Assembly: GCF_037975245.1 (NCBI RefSeq)
Contig: NC_092583.1
Span: 2,130,764-2,194,763 of the forward strand
Length of the DNA stretch: 64,000 bases
Reading direction: 5' to 3'
From: Apostichopus japonicus
Taxonomy: Eukaryota > Echinodermata > Holothuroidea > Aspidochirotida > Stichopodidae
Shown here: positions 25,401-36,461 of the stretch, one piece after another
How the letters are laid out: every line of letters starts with the position of its first letter
Position numbering within the stretch: the stretch's first letter is position 1
The notes under the pieces: generated by a model
The model's input: only the letters and a program-made list of their open reading frames with translations
Told to the model about the DNA's origin: nothing
The model's database searches: none
Made by a program: the position numbers and the translations under genes

Positions 25401-26809
25401 AGCCGCCGTCATCTTTTGCGTTGGAGTCTCTGATACGGATGGCTCTCTTAGCCAAGGAAGACGAGGAGGTCTCCAGGGAGACGATCGGCGGTCAGAGCAG
25501 ATCGGAGAAAGAACTTTTAGAGAATCAAGGAATTAGTATGGGGTCTTTCCAGAGATCTCTCTTTCAAATACCTCAAGCTTTCAGGAACGGCAATACCTCC
25601 TCTGTAGAACGGAGTGGAAGCACCGCGAGTAGCATGACTGATGCTCCGTCTCTCAAGAGCATCTTAAGAGGAAGGGACGCAGTGAATCAGAGGTCAGAAC
25701 AGGAAGAGAAGGATGTTTCGGTGTCGATAAAAATGGAAGATGAGCCTCACGAGAACTCGTTCGGTATGGCCAGTGCGGCCTACGCTCTCCAACATTTAGC
25801 CCAGATGCAAGATCCACAACAGACATACAGTGGACTGAAAGCGGGTGGAGCTCAAAGAATGCCAAAGGCGGTGTATCAAAAACGGCACAAGCACGACAAG
25901 CAGAGACGGCGCCACAGGTCGGGCTCGAGGAAGAAATGTGACAACAACCCCCTCCCTACGGTGAAGTACCTCCTGGAGAAGAAGCGAGAAGGCTTGCCCC
26001 TATCGAAGTACCGGGTCAGGTTAAAAAGCCGGAAAGACGCCGATCTGAGAGGCAAGTCGCATCACTATGGAGGCGGAGATCATCACGGGCACAAAGGGAG
26101 ACGGAACAGAGGACTCCAGGACTCCCCGATCAAACGGAACAGTCGGAAGAGAAGCAAGGTCACCAGGAAACAGCCGTCCAAACAGATTGCCAAACCGACT
26201 GTCCCTTCGAGTCCTCCCCCTTCCGCGATAGATATCAGCACTTCCGCCTCACAGATGATGAAGTTGATCGCGGAGCAAGAGAACACCCCCTCCATGTACT
26301 CGTCCGCTCCCGTCGTGAGGTCTCACTCCAAGAGCGGCGACGGCGCCTCCCCGGCGTCGGGTTTCAAGAACAACGGCACCTCCCCGTCTCCTCGCCCGAA
26401 GAGCGGCGGCGGCTCCCCGTCTCTCAACAACTCCGCATCGGAGGTGATGAAACTTCTGGCCAGCAAGAACCAAGAGAGGAACAACCTGATACTGGACTCT
26501 CTGCCGACTGTACCTCTCAAGCCGGTATCGCCCCCTCCTCCTCCTCCATCGAGCCGGTTGTCAGACATGTCCCCGCCCGCTCCCGCCTCACAACACCCCC
26601 CTCAACGTCCCCCTCCGACCTCCGATGAGTTTGGTAAATCGATGATAGGTGCGGCGGATATCATGAAACAGTTGGCATCTAGTTATTCTCAGAACTCTCC
26701 TCATAGATTGCAATATCCTCTCAGTCTCATGTTCGTCAATCCTCCCGCAGCGGATAGTTCGTCCGCATTTTCTCTCATGAAAGAACTGATCACCAAAGGT
26801 TCCTCGTAA
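16321..26809 (+). CDS. Unrecognised 743-residue low-complexity protein (two coding exons)
   Basis: Exons 16321-16439 and 24697-26809 join in a split lysine codon (AA|G) with a GTAAGT donor and TTCCAG acceptor. This gives 743 residues and a TAA. The start ATG (ACCATGG) has an in-frame TAA three codons upstream. The N-terminus (1-40, MEDHPILLKEPVFETW...) looks folded; most of the rest is charged, Ser/Pro-rich and probably disordered. SUMO-consensus sites are IKKE (70-73), VKQE (164-167) and IKME (384-387). YTLRKLL (209-215) fits both LxxLL and the eIF4E-type YX4L-phi pattern. Basic runs lie near 430-540. A repeated (S/G)A-x-x-x-MK-x-(L/I)-(A/I) motif recurs four times at 556-737. It looks like a nuclear cofactor or RNP scaffold, but I recognise no named family. 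Confidence 0.85.
16789..17193. mobile_element. TTAA-flanked MITE, copy 2 (gene 2 intron)
   Basis: About 405 bp bounded by TTAA, with termini AGGCATTGAAGACTCGCCCC and (reverse complement) AGGGTGTGAAGGCTCGCCC. It carries an extra internal segment relative to the inverted copy at 3728-4083. Non-autonomous; piggyBac-like by target site only. Confidence 0.75.
22001..22074 (+). repeat. tRNA-like sequence (degenerate tRNA or SINE head)
   Basis: Length and boxes fit a tRNA. There is an A-box-like TAGCCTAGTGGTTGGGG and an exact B box GGTTCGAATCC (22051-22061). An anticodon stem CCGC/GCGG closes a seven-base loop. The acceptor stem has one mismatch and the T stem two, and the loop would read ATA. A functional tRNA is therefore unlikely; a tRNA pseudogene or SINE head fits better. 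Confidence 0.5.
22804..23615. mobile_element. TTAA-flanked element with internal ~220-bp tandem repeats
   Basis: Begins TTAA-AGCAGCATTTTGCG and ends CGCAAAATGCTGCT-TTAA, a perfect 14-bp inverted terminus. Inside, a unit of about 220 bp is repeated at least twice (ACTAGTTTGAATTC near 23010 and 23229; AAAACAGCAAA(C/T)TAAGATA near 22885 and 23127). No ORF of transposase size. Confidence 0.7.
24697..26809 (+). CDS. Gene 2 coding exon 2 (bulk of the protein)
   Basis: Opens after TTTTTTTCTTCCAG with the third base of the split lysine codon, then DLHNITHHDILSKR. It stays open for 2.1 kb with strongly GC-ending codons, unlike the AT-rich flanks. It ends KELITKGSS-TAA. Confidence 0.9.
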
Positions 26810-27190
26810 ACGAGATCTTATCTCCGTCTAATGAATATAGTACGAGCGATCGAAACTTGGCAAAATAGCGGCGATTGCCCGAATGCTCGGCACCTTTCAC
26901 TTCCGGATGATGGCACTGCAACATTCCAAGGTTTTCATGTTGTAGGTGTAATGAAAAGTAATATAATCCTTTGGTACCATTATTGACTACATGGAATGTT
27001 TATAGTATTTAACTAAAATGTCGAAAAGTTGGGAGAATTTTCCATCTAATTCTGTAATGCGACCCTTCAAAGGTACTTTCATTTGCCAGGTTTCAGAACA
27101 CTTTGAGTGATAGTCCAAACGGTACCAAACCTAAATCTAATAAAATCGGGATATTCGTTCATACGAAAGTACCGTAAATATTAAAATAAA
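26810..27190 (+). other. Gene 2 3'UTR with AATAAA
   Basis: An AATAAA at 27185-27190 lies about 380 bases after the stop and is the first clear polyadenylation signal, giving a probable 3' end near 27.21 kb. Confidence 0.5.
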
Positions 27191-28441
27191 GTTTCCCATA
27201 TCAGTGACTGCAAAAACGGCTGATTGGATGAAGTGTTCAAATCCTTAAACTTGTACAAAGGTCAAAATGAAATTAAACCCGAATGATAAATCTTCTCGAC
27301 TCTACCCCCGGATTTGAACAAATCGTGTGTCTTTTTTGTGTCGAGGTGCACTACTAATGATTAGGCCTACTGTTTACCATATAGGACTGCTGGATAACTT
27401 GGCCCAGTGAGTTGCATTCCAAGAATCGTCAATAGAACATGCATAGCTATTAAAAGTTAGCAAAAGGTTTGTTTCATTTTTGGATAAATTGTTCCCCCGG
27501 TCTTCCTTCTGGTGGAACAATTCCAGCTCAAAATATAGACTTTGGTATTTGGTTTGAATATTGAAAAGGATTGCAGAGTCATCTGTGTAAACATTAAATC
27601 TGCAATTTTAAGAGAATATCTTTTGACAGGCTTGTAAGGTTCTTCTGGGACGTAGCACAAAGATCAATATTTATGTCACAATTGGTTAAATCAGTCCGTG
27701 TATGTACGTTCATGAAACAGAAGGTAATTTTCTATAGTTTTAAGTTATTCCTATGGACTCCAAGGGTTAGGAAGCTAACTATGCACGTAATTTGAAGCCC
27801 TCTAACTTAGGATGACATTTGATGAACACTAGCTACTGTTAAACTTTCACTTTTTAAGAGTACTATATACAATGAATAATGAAAGCAGGTGTGTTTGTGT
27901 TTGCACTTCTGCTCTTTAAACCACTGATAATTCCTTGCCGATCACAATCATCTCTGTCAACTGGGCTAAATGTGATGGTGATGGCCGTGATGATGATTGT
28001 GAGGATGATGATGATCGTAATGATGATCATGATGATGATGATCTTCATTATCATGATCATGATAGTCGTTAATCTCCTTTAACATAATATCTAACTTTTC
28101 TTAAACAATTAATTTGTTAAATCAAGCATTCGAGGACAGTTTTCCTGTTTTTACACCCACTTTTTTTTCTTTTCTTTTTCTATTAATTTCATTTTTGGGT
28201 TTTTTTAAATTTGGAACATTTTTTAAGACAATAATGCCAAAAAATGTTAATCTGAAATGGTGGTCGTCTTTTAAGTGGTTTTAGTATAGGCTTTACCATG
28301 CAAATTGATATAGCAGTTTTAGAATCACAGAAATGGTCTCACTAAATATGGGAAATGTATGATCTTTATACACAGCAGTTCAAGAGTATCCATAGTCAAG
28401 AATCAAAAGGTGGGATGGATAAACAAGGATTTGGGGCTCGA

Positions 28442-28477
<36 letters not shown>

Positions 28478-30623
28478 CGCAATTTTTTCAAAGGAAACAT
28501 TTGATGGCTATATCTGTGGGCGCTTCATAGAATTGGGGAACCAGAAGGGACATCATCCTATGTAAGCACTGCTACTAAGATGACTGAATGGCAGGAAAAT
28601 TATTTGTGATGTTATTGGGTATTTGTCATGTACTGAAAAGAGAATATTGCGGTTGAATTTATTGTTGGTTTTCCATCATGGACCGAGACAAACGTATGTA
28701 TACAGCCCGACAGATGTGGTATTCCTCCAACCAACCCCATCCCCCTACCACAAACAAACAAAATCCTCACTAGCAAAATAACTCTGACCTAACAAAACAG
28801 GTCATGACTCTGGTCACAAATTAAGTTAAACAATACAAATTAAACGTCTAAATGTATCTTCCTCCACATCAATAAAGTTCCCCTAGAAAATTCCATTATT
28901 CAACAGCTTGGATTGTTTACCAAAACGGTAGTGCATGATAGGTCCATTCAACTCCCCCCTCCCCCACTCTTCTTTGCCTTCTGCTATGAAAACTCAAATG
29001 TTGACTCGTTGTAGTTGTGTATATGGGGATCCATTGTTCTCTAATTTTATGAGGTCTAGAGGGGAACATGGACAGTTACCCTCCACCCGCCCCCACCCCT
29101 TCCCCTGCCCACTTCTGTCTTCCATGGAACTCTTTGTCATTTGTACTTCTGCCAATTACTTGCTTTCAACGTTTACATTGCAATGTGTTTGCTATGAAGA
29201 TATTCTTCGCATATCGCACTAGTTTCGGAGATCTGTATCACTTACCTGTCAACAGAGAAAGGTTGTAAAACTGATAAAAGTCTGTATCTTACAATTCAAA
29301 GTGAATGTTAGAAAATACTTGGCTTTATACTTTCGGATTTAATTTTTTGATGTCAAACGCTACCCAAGCATTATTAAACAGCAATGAAAGTCTCCTCGGA
29401 CAGTTCATTAAACGTCACAAGAAAATTTTCACATCACGTTCGAGATTTGACAGTCCATTCAGTTAAATGGGGCAGAAAGAGTTTTGCAATAACTTTGCCA
29501 AAAAGAGACTAACGCTTTGGGTTGTCTTCAGTTCTGGCACCAAAATTCTTTTGGGGGGTGGGATGGGGGGTTGTGGGGCAGGTGGTGGGTTTGGTGAGGA
29601 AGACAGATATATCATTGGAAGATTTTTGCTGTTGGTTCAACTCATCATCATCATCATCATAATTGCACTAAAATAGACTAAATTTTCCTGTTTTACATTA
29701 GTACAGCTAGTAAAGGTGCCAATCATCTGATCTCTCGTTTGAGACTTAGTTAAATCATCATTTTAAATAGATATGCCCTTTGGTTAAGTTAATTTATTAA
29801 CACTTGATTTATTTCAAATTGCAAGATTTTCAATAATCTTTTTTTATTTTGTCTGTATGTATGTATGTATGTATGTATGTATGTATGTATGTATGTATGT
29901 ATGTATGTATGTATGTATGTATGTAGTTTTATGATATCTTCCCCTCTTGAGTCCTATTTTCGTTCAACTTTGTCACTGTTAGTATCATTAGATACTCGAG
30001 TAAAGGTATCAAGTTACATACCGGCCATTGTTGCCAACAGTTACACATTGTTTACGTTTAGATGTAACTCGGTCTATTAGCTTATTCAACTTTATATGTG
30101 GAGGAAACAAGTGATTGATTGATTGAGAAAAAAAATTGATATGTGTAAAATTTATTAATTTATTACTCAGCTGTAGATATGTTTGTCTATAGAACAATAG
30201 ATGTTTATAACACAACTAACAACAATTTTTGAAGTGCTATTATTGTCTTATTTAATGATATCAATTATGTTATTAATGCTGTCAGTACCTCTCCAGTTGA
30301 GATCAGCGGCCAATCTATTTCCCTGATTCCAAGCTTTTCATTTAAGAGATTCAGAACAGATTGAGCAAAATCAGGGCCTATCAGAATGACTGATGTCCCC
30401 CCTCCCCCAAATAATATTCACAGCAATGTTAGTCATTAAACATTGGTTGGATGCCTATATCCTCCTGCTTCCCCCCCCCCATCTTCCTCCACCACCCTCC
30501 TGCCCCATGTCAAACCTGTGTACCTGGAAAATGCTTAATGATATTCAGTTCAAGACCCACCCATTTTATGCAATATTACAAACTGTTCTTGAGAGACAAA
30601 AAACAAGTCAAATAACTCCCTGT
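27191..30623. other. Intergenic DNA downstream of gene 2
   Basis: AT-rich, with a (GAT)n-like stretch (27985-28065), a long poly-T (28446-28474) and a (TGTA)n microsatellite. No supported exon. Confidence 0.5.
29853..29925. repeat. (TGTA)n microsatellite
   Basis: About 18 uninterrupted TGTA units. Confidence 0.97.
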
Positions 30624-30971
30624 CAAGGGCGTAGGAACCAGGGGCGCTGGGGGGCGCCAGCCCCCCAGTGAAAAATATGGGGGGCGGAAGTATCGTTCCG
30701 CCCCCCCCCCCCGCTCCGCGGAAAACCCCTTTTTCATTTCCAAATGAGAAAAAAATCTCATTTGAAGCACCAAATTGCATCTAAGGCCAGGTGAAAATGC
30801 AAAATTCTTTACAAAATGGAGTGGGTGTTGAAGTGTGCTATATTGCACCAAATTGCATCTGAGGCCACCTGGAAATGCAAAAAAATTCCAAAGGGGAGGG
30901 GGACACCCCCTCCCCCAGGTCGGCCATCAGTCTTCAGCCCCCCCACTCAAAAGTACCTTCCTACGCCACTG
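30624..30971. mobile_element. hAT-type MITE family A, copy 1
   Basis: Termini CAAGGGCGTAGGAACC and (reversed) CAGTGGCGTAGGAAGG form the inverted repeat. The insertion is flanked by a perfect 8-bp duplication, CTCCCTGT, at 30616-30623 and 30972-30979. The 348-bp interior holds CACCAAATTGCATCT twice and G/C-rich runs, with no transposase. An 8-bp duplication with short inverted ends is characteristic of the hAT superfamily. Confidence 0.88.
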
Positions 30972-31493
30972 CTCCCTGTTGATAGCTTTAATGGATGACA
31001 ATGGTTTACAAGAAAGCAAATGAAACCAGCCATATCTCACAGTTGGAAAACAAGACTAACAATTGTCTTTTAGGGAGGCACCCTTACAGTAGTAGAAACA
31101 GGCAACCACCTAGCCTCTATTGGGTTAATGGGGGGGGGGGAGGGAGCCAAAATTTTGTTCCCATTTTTGGAGAGGTCTGAGAAATTTAAGTTGAATTATT
31201 TCTTACACTGATATGACTTTTCATGAATCCAATTGGGCTTTACCCTCTGCTAAGATGCAAATTTTGAGGAGGGGTAACAAAAGTTGACTGAAGTTCATTT
31301 TGCCATGAAGAGGGGTTTCAAGGGGGAGGGGAGATCCCACCTTGAACTAATTATGCATTTTGGTTAGATGGATTTAGAGCGGATTGAACTTGACTTTAGC
31401 CTGTCTGTTTTAGTCATGGTCTCTGGGCCCACTTTTGGATGTCATTTCAGGATTCTTTGGGGCTAGTTATTTAGGCGCAGTAAATATTGAACC

Positions 31494-31643
31494 TGGATGG
31501 ATGGATGGATGGATGGATGGATGGATGCATGGATGCATGGATGGATGCATGGATGGATGGATACATGGATGGATGGATGCATGGATGGATGGATGCATGG
31601 ATGGATGCATGGATGGATGCATGGATGGATGCATGGATGCATG
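31494..31643. repeat. (GGAT)n/(GCAT)n microsatellite
   Basis: About 37 tetranucleotide units, mostly GGAT with GCAT interspersed, open in all frames. The long Met-Asp-Gly or His-Pro-Ser ORFs here are artefacts of the repeat. Confidence 0.97.
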
Positions 31644-31885
31644 GGCCTGGTGGGTTGGGGAAGGATAAGGGTAAAGGGTGTATATGTTTCTACATGCACA
31701 AGAATTAAAGGGTATTTTCATATAGTAATCGATCGAATGGTCAAGCCTTGGCATTTCCACTAAATGATATCGGACACAGCCTACAAGTATAACAACTACA
31801 CTAGTCCTGACCCGTTGGGGGAGGGAGGAGGGAGGGGAGGGGGATCTGATTGACAATATTAACAATTTTAGTTGCCTGCATCTTT

Positions 31886-32672
31886 CATGGGCGTCAACAG
31901 GTGGGGGACGGGGGGGACATGTCCCCCCACTTTCAAAAGTGGAGGGGATATCATATCATTTGTCCCCCCCACTTTTCAGAGCAGTTATTAAAAAAATCAC
32001 ATGCATATGCGCGATTTTCTATCACAATTGCTGAGCTGATTCAAGTAGAATCTAACTTAAGAATCATTATCAATAAATTGCACTGGAAATTAGAACAGTG
32101 CTTGGCCCTTTATCCCCCTTCCTCCGATATTCACCCTCCCCGCTTCGTCCGAGACCTCTGATAAAAGTTTGTGCGATGTTTGAACGATGTTTTAGAGTGT
32201 TTTGTGGAAGCACCCCTTCTCGCCAGAAATGGAATTCCCCTTGCCCTACACTGTGAATCAGAGAAAACGACGCATTTCAACTTGAAAACAAGTCGAAGAC
32301 CCCACCAGGAAGGTAATATCATATATTTTAGGCCCTACAGACAGTATTCTGCCTGTATGCAGGGTATTATATGATACCAAACTACCGAAAATATTTCGTT
32401 TGAGATGGACGCTGTGTAATTCGTCTCCCTTGGTGTCAGAACGGCATCTTTCTACCAGTACTTTCTGTCGGAATTTAGTTTTGTGAGACAAAATTTCTCC
32501 TCACAGATCTGGTTCTGATGTAACTAAAAACGACTCAGGAAGGCCGTCTCCTGCGATCTAGGGGGTCTTATGTACCCAAAATTTTCTGGTACGCTACGCG
32601 CCAACCAATGGTGGCGCTCCGCTTAGATAGTATAGTGTCCCCCTCACTTTCTGAAACCTGCTGACGCCCATG
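31886..32672. mobile_element. hAT-type element family B (787 bp)
   Basis: Inverted ends CATGGGCGTCAACAGGT and (reversed) CATGGGCGTCAGCAGGT. A perfect 8-bp duplication GCATCTTT lies at 31878-31885 and 32673-32680. The interior near 32575-32630 shares a TACGC..CGCGCCAAC..ATGGTGGCGCTCCGC block with the composite element at 6435-8074. No intact transposase. Confidence 0.88.
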
Positions 32673-33019
32673 GCATCTTTTAGAACTACAGTATTCCAAA
32701 TTAGTCATTTAATGCTATTAACAAGTGCCAAGCAAAATGTTTTCATGAAAACTGTAACTGTATATAAATTGTCATTCAGAAATGAGATAACATGTATATG
32801 AAGAGATGCTTCAACAGCTTGACGATACCATGTTGCAACTGAGAGGATTTAACAACAGCCTGGCCTATATTCCCCCTTTCCCTCACACCGCAACCTTACA
32901 CCTTGCCTTTACACCCCTTCCCCTTACACCTCCCCCTCAGTCTTCCTTTCAATTTCCCTCACAACCCCCACCACCCTCCCTAAGGATTACCTGCAGTCTG
33001 GTCTATTTCCCCCTCCCCT

Positions 33020-35153
33020 CACAACCACCCCTTACATCTTCCCTCACACCTTCCGCCGTCACACTACCCCTCATCCCCCCCCCCCCTCATCCCTTCCTTT
33101 CTAAAAACGTGCCGCTCACACCACCCCCACATATCGAAACTCCAAGAACTGATCTTTCGCCTATTCTAAGAGTTAAACACGGCTGCGCGTTTTATCGCCG
33201 CCTGGATATATTATCTAATGCATACACATGTACAGAGACGTCTTTCGCCTATGCGTGGCCATGATTCAAGGGCGGTTAAATATACTCTGAGAAAACAGAC
33301 GGCTGGTACTAAGTTACGTTACCTTTCTATGATATGACCTACTCAACCTGATCATAATGCGGGGTCACCAGCCTATAATTGGCTCGGCATGGGAGGGGAA
33401 GGAAGGTCATTGGGGGTCAAAAGCTGTAAGGTCACCATTATCATATCCGCAGTGCTGTTATTATAGTAAACAACTAAAGGACTGACTGTGATTGCGTTCA
33501 GGCATAGAAGTGTCAGGGTATAAATAATACTCACATAGTTCAGTATGGTCATATGTGGTATCTCGTACAAATATTGAAACACCATACAAACGTACAAAGA
33601 AAGTAACCACGTCAAAACGATTGGCCACATTGGACAACATTTCGGAATTGAGGGGGAGGGGTGTGTGAGGCGTTTTAGTATGATTGATTCGATTAACGTT
33701 AGGGATACATTCCACTTAATGTACTAAAATCTCAGTCTATGACATATGTAGGCACATGGATGTCTAAATTGGAATATTTGTAATATATTATGCAAATAGA
33801 TTGGCCTATATACTACTATCACTTCGGATAGATTAGGGCAGTCATAGAATTCGAATACAATTATTTCGATATGAAATGTTGTCCTCTGTGGCCGATTAAT
33901 ACGGCCAGACGCGAAAATCCGGGAGTCTGGGCACATATTACATTCATATTCTTGTGTGTCGGAAGTGTGATATTGAGTCGAATACTTTCCTTTTGAATGA
34001 TAACCATATTTTTTTTTACTCGATAACTTCATGCGTGTCACTTTTCGTTCCAATTTATGTATTGTTTTGACTCCTGCTGCTAGCGTTTTTTTTTTTCCCA
34101 GGACGAACGTGGGTTTCAGGTTTTTCAGGAATTTACAAATTCGTTTGAAATCAGAGTTAGGGTTTAGAAAGTGGGTAAAGTAGACATTTTCTAAGAAATT
34201 GCAGGATTGTCGTTCATAATCTGGGGTCAAAACTAGGAAAAAAGATTCAGAACATGTTTTTTGAAAAAGCGTCACATGTTTGGAATCCAGGGATTTGATT
34301 GGCCCATGCCCACGTTCGTCCTGGGAAAAAAATACGCCGCCTGCTATAGTCCTGGTGCCACCATACTTTTATCGTTCCCAATCGGTCGGCAGATCGAGCG
34401 CATGCTGGATTATAATGTCTAACGTATACGTTACTCCTCGCGCCGCTCCACAGTTTAGGCTAACATCATCACCATGCAGGGGCAAACTCGAGTCTAACTG
34501 ATGAAGCAAGACCTAAACGAATCTACCTGACCAATAAGTGACCCTTATCTATGAAATGTAAGAGTATAATGATGCGGGAATAAACAAGAAACAAAGGGGT
34601 ATCACAATAGGACCTCGTTCATACATTATCCTTCCATCACTCTTACGCGGTTCATTGGTGTAAAATCATGCTGATTTCCTGATGTTTTCGCTTCCGTTCA
34701 ATGAAAAGCAGAATGAATACTTTTAGAAAGAATACAAAGGAACTAGCGAGCGAAATTACCCGTAAAGAACAATTGAGGTCAATATCATTATGACCCCGTC
34801 CAACACAAATAATGATGTAATCACAATGACAATAACTAATGTAACCAAAAACAAGCCATGTGTTAGATTCTTTTACGTTTTATTCTTTCTTTCTTTTTCT
34901 GACAGATGTTAACCTTTAGAGAGGATGTATAGGCGTAGATTACTGTAATGGTGGTATATTAACGCCTTGTTGCCATCAAAACCGCGCCCAAATACTATAG
35001 TTGTACGTGATCGATGCCAGGACTGAACGTGTGGGTTGGCGTATTTAAATTATTGTTCACTTTCGTCAAGACACATATAAATAGTGGCGTATAGTCGGAG
35101 CGATATTATTTTTTATCGAAGTGGTCAGGCTATCCGTGGGATACAGTTCTTAG
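33020..35153. other. Intergenic DNA with poly-C tracts and an inverted repeat
   Basis: Pyrimidine-rich, C-run-rich sequence around 32870-33110, then AT-rich DNA. One 183-codon minus-strand frame (33724-34275) is discussed among the rejected items. No exon supported. Confidence 0.45.
34091..34331. repeat. Perfect 23-bp inverted repeat with ~195-bp loop
   Basis: 34091-34113 (ending CCCAGGACGAACGTGGG) is the exact reverse complement of 34309-34331. Imperfect complementarity extends outward past the T/A run. It could be a foldback element or hairpin RNA source. Confidence 0.7.
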
Positions 35154-35433
35154 TACATGCGTAGGAGCCCAATTTGATTTTTTTTTTATTGGGGGGGGGG
35201 GGGCTGTAACGACTTGCCCGAAAAATATAACCAAAACTAGTCGGGCAAGCTTAGAACTTTATTTTGATTTTTAAAGGAATTTTTTACTTTTAAACTATTG
35301 ATTTCCTTTAGCTACATCATTACAATTTCTTTTCTTTCTGTAGGTGCCCGAATAATTCTCAGCATATTGGCCGAATTTTCACAAAAATATTTGGTTGGGG
35401 GCTGTTGCCCCCCCCCCCGCCTCCTACGCCTAT
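35154..35433. mobile_element. hAT-type MITE family C (280 bp)
   Basis: Ends TACATGCGTAGGAG and (reversed) CATAGGCGTAGGAG. An 8-bp duplication GTTCTTAG lies at 35146-35153 and 35434-35441. A 15-base G run at the left and a 12-base C run at the right can pair. Its ends share GCGTAGGA with family A. Confidence 0.82.
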
Positions 35434-36224
35434 GGTTCTTAGAGCGGTGTCGAAAATGCTTTAGATTGCCAACATCTTCTCGAGAATATTTACGCTGAGG
35501 AACGAGGGGGGAGGGGTGGGGGAGCCTGCGAGCGTGCCTGCTAATATGTGGTTTGTATATCATTTGGACGTGTGGATGGTTCGGATGAACGGGAGAAGCG
35601 GGGTTGCTTGTTGCCTAGGTTTTCTTTTACTGTGGGAAATCTGTTTTGAATTTGTCGGTTTGGCATTGACATTTTGGTTCCAAGCCTGGCTGGTCGGGTC
35701 ACCTTCGGTCATGATTATAATTTGGCCATATTAGTCCTTCAAGCCTTTAGAATTACGCTACATGTATCACTAGAAAATAACTATTTATTACATACGTTCC
35801 TATAATTATTGTTTAATCTCTTCTCAATAAACTTTCTAATCATTCGCACATATTAAAAAGTGCGTCAAAACAAACCGTGATTTTCGTTTCATCATACAGT
35901 GATGCTGTCCGGCTCATTTTTTTCGTATTATATTTACATACATGCGTGAATAGGGTACAACGTATCTTCTTGCGATCGGCTTAATAAGCGGTAGACTTAA
36001 CTTCATTTCTATATGCTATGTGTTTTGTATTTGTGATTGAACAACAACCACTATACAGTTTGAGAGATATCGGAACCGTATCCTATTATCACAGTGACGT
36101 CGTATTTGCGAAACTTAAACAAAAGAGGGCGCGCTCTTAGTTCAATTCGCCAAATACGAACAGCTTTGTTCAGATCGCTGCGGTAGCAAAGTTTTCATGT
36201 ACGCGATGAAAATGTTGGAATTAA

Positions 36225-36461
36225 ATGTTTTCAATATTTGGGCGCAACCCTCTGCCACTCACACGCGCCCAAACAATCATAATACTAGGCAAGCTGGTCG
36301 TAATTATACGTGCTTCTTTTTGTCGTAATTCAAAGAGCATGCAAAGCCTCCGATGTCGTTCTATTTCTTTGTGGAACAATCTTCCGATCAACTTGAAATA
36401 TTTTCCTTCCGTGGCTTCGTTCAGGCGACAACTGAAAAATCACTATGAAAGCCTTTATTGA
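36225..36461 (+). pseudogene. LINE reverse-transcriptase C-terminal remnant
   Basis: The frame encodes LWNNLPINLKYFPSVASFRR then QLKNHYESLY-stop, the typical extreme C-terminus of CR1/L2/jockey-type non-LTR retrotransposons (LWN-x-LP ... F-x-x-x-L-K). The upstream reverse-transcriptase domain is absent, as in 5'-truncated copies. An A-rich ATAATGATAATAATG tail near 36720-36735 may be the 3' end. Confidence 0.65.

Noticed and set aside
31435-31865. Overlapping ORFs of Met-Asp-Gly-Trp or His-Pro-Ser repeats
   Set aside because: They are readings of a GGAT/GCAT microsatellite, open in all frames.
32806-33264. 152-codon plus-strand Pro/Thr-rich frame
   Set aside because: It is a translation of low-complexity CCCTCACAC-type sequence with no splice or start support.
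33724-34275. 183-codon minus-strand open frame
   Set aside because: It overlaps the long inverted repeat, has no recognisable domain or biased codon use, and about one such frame is expected by chance in a window this size.
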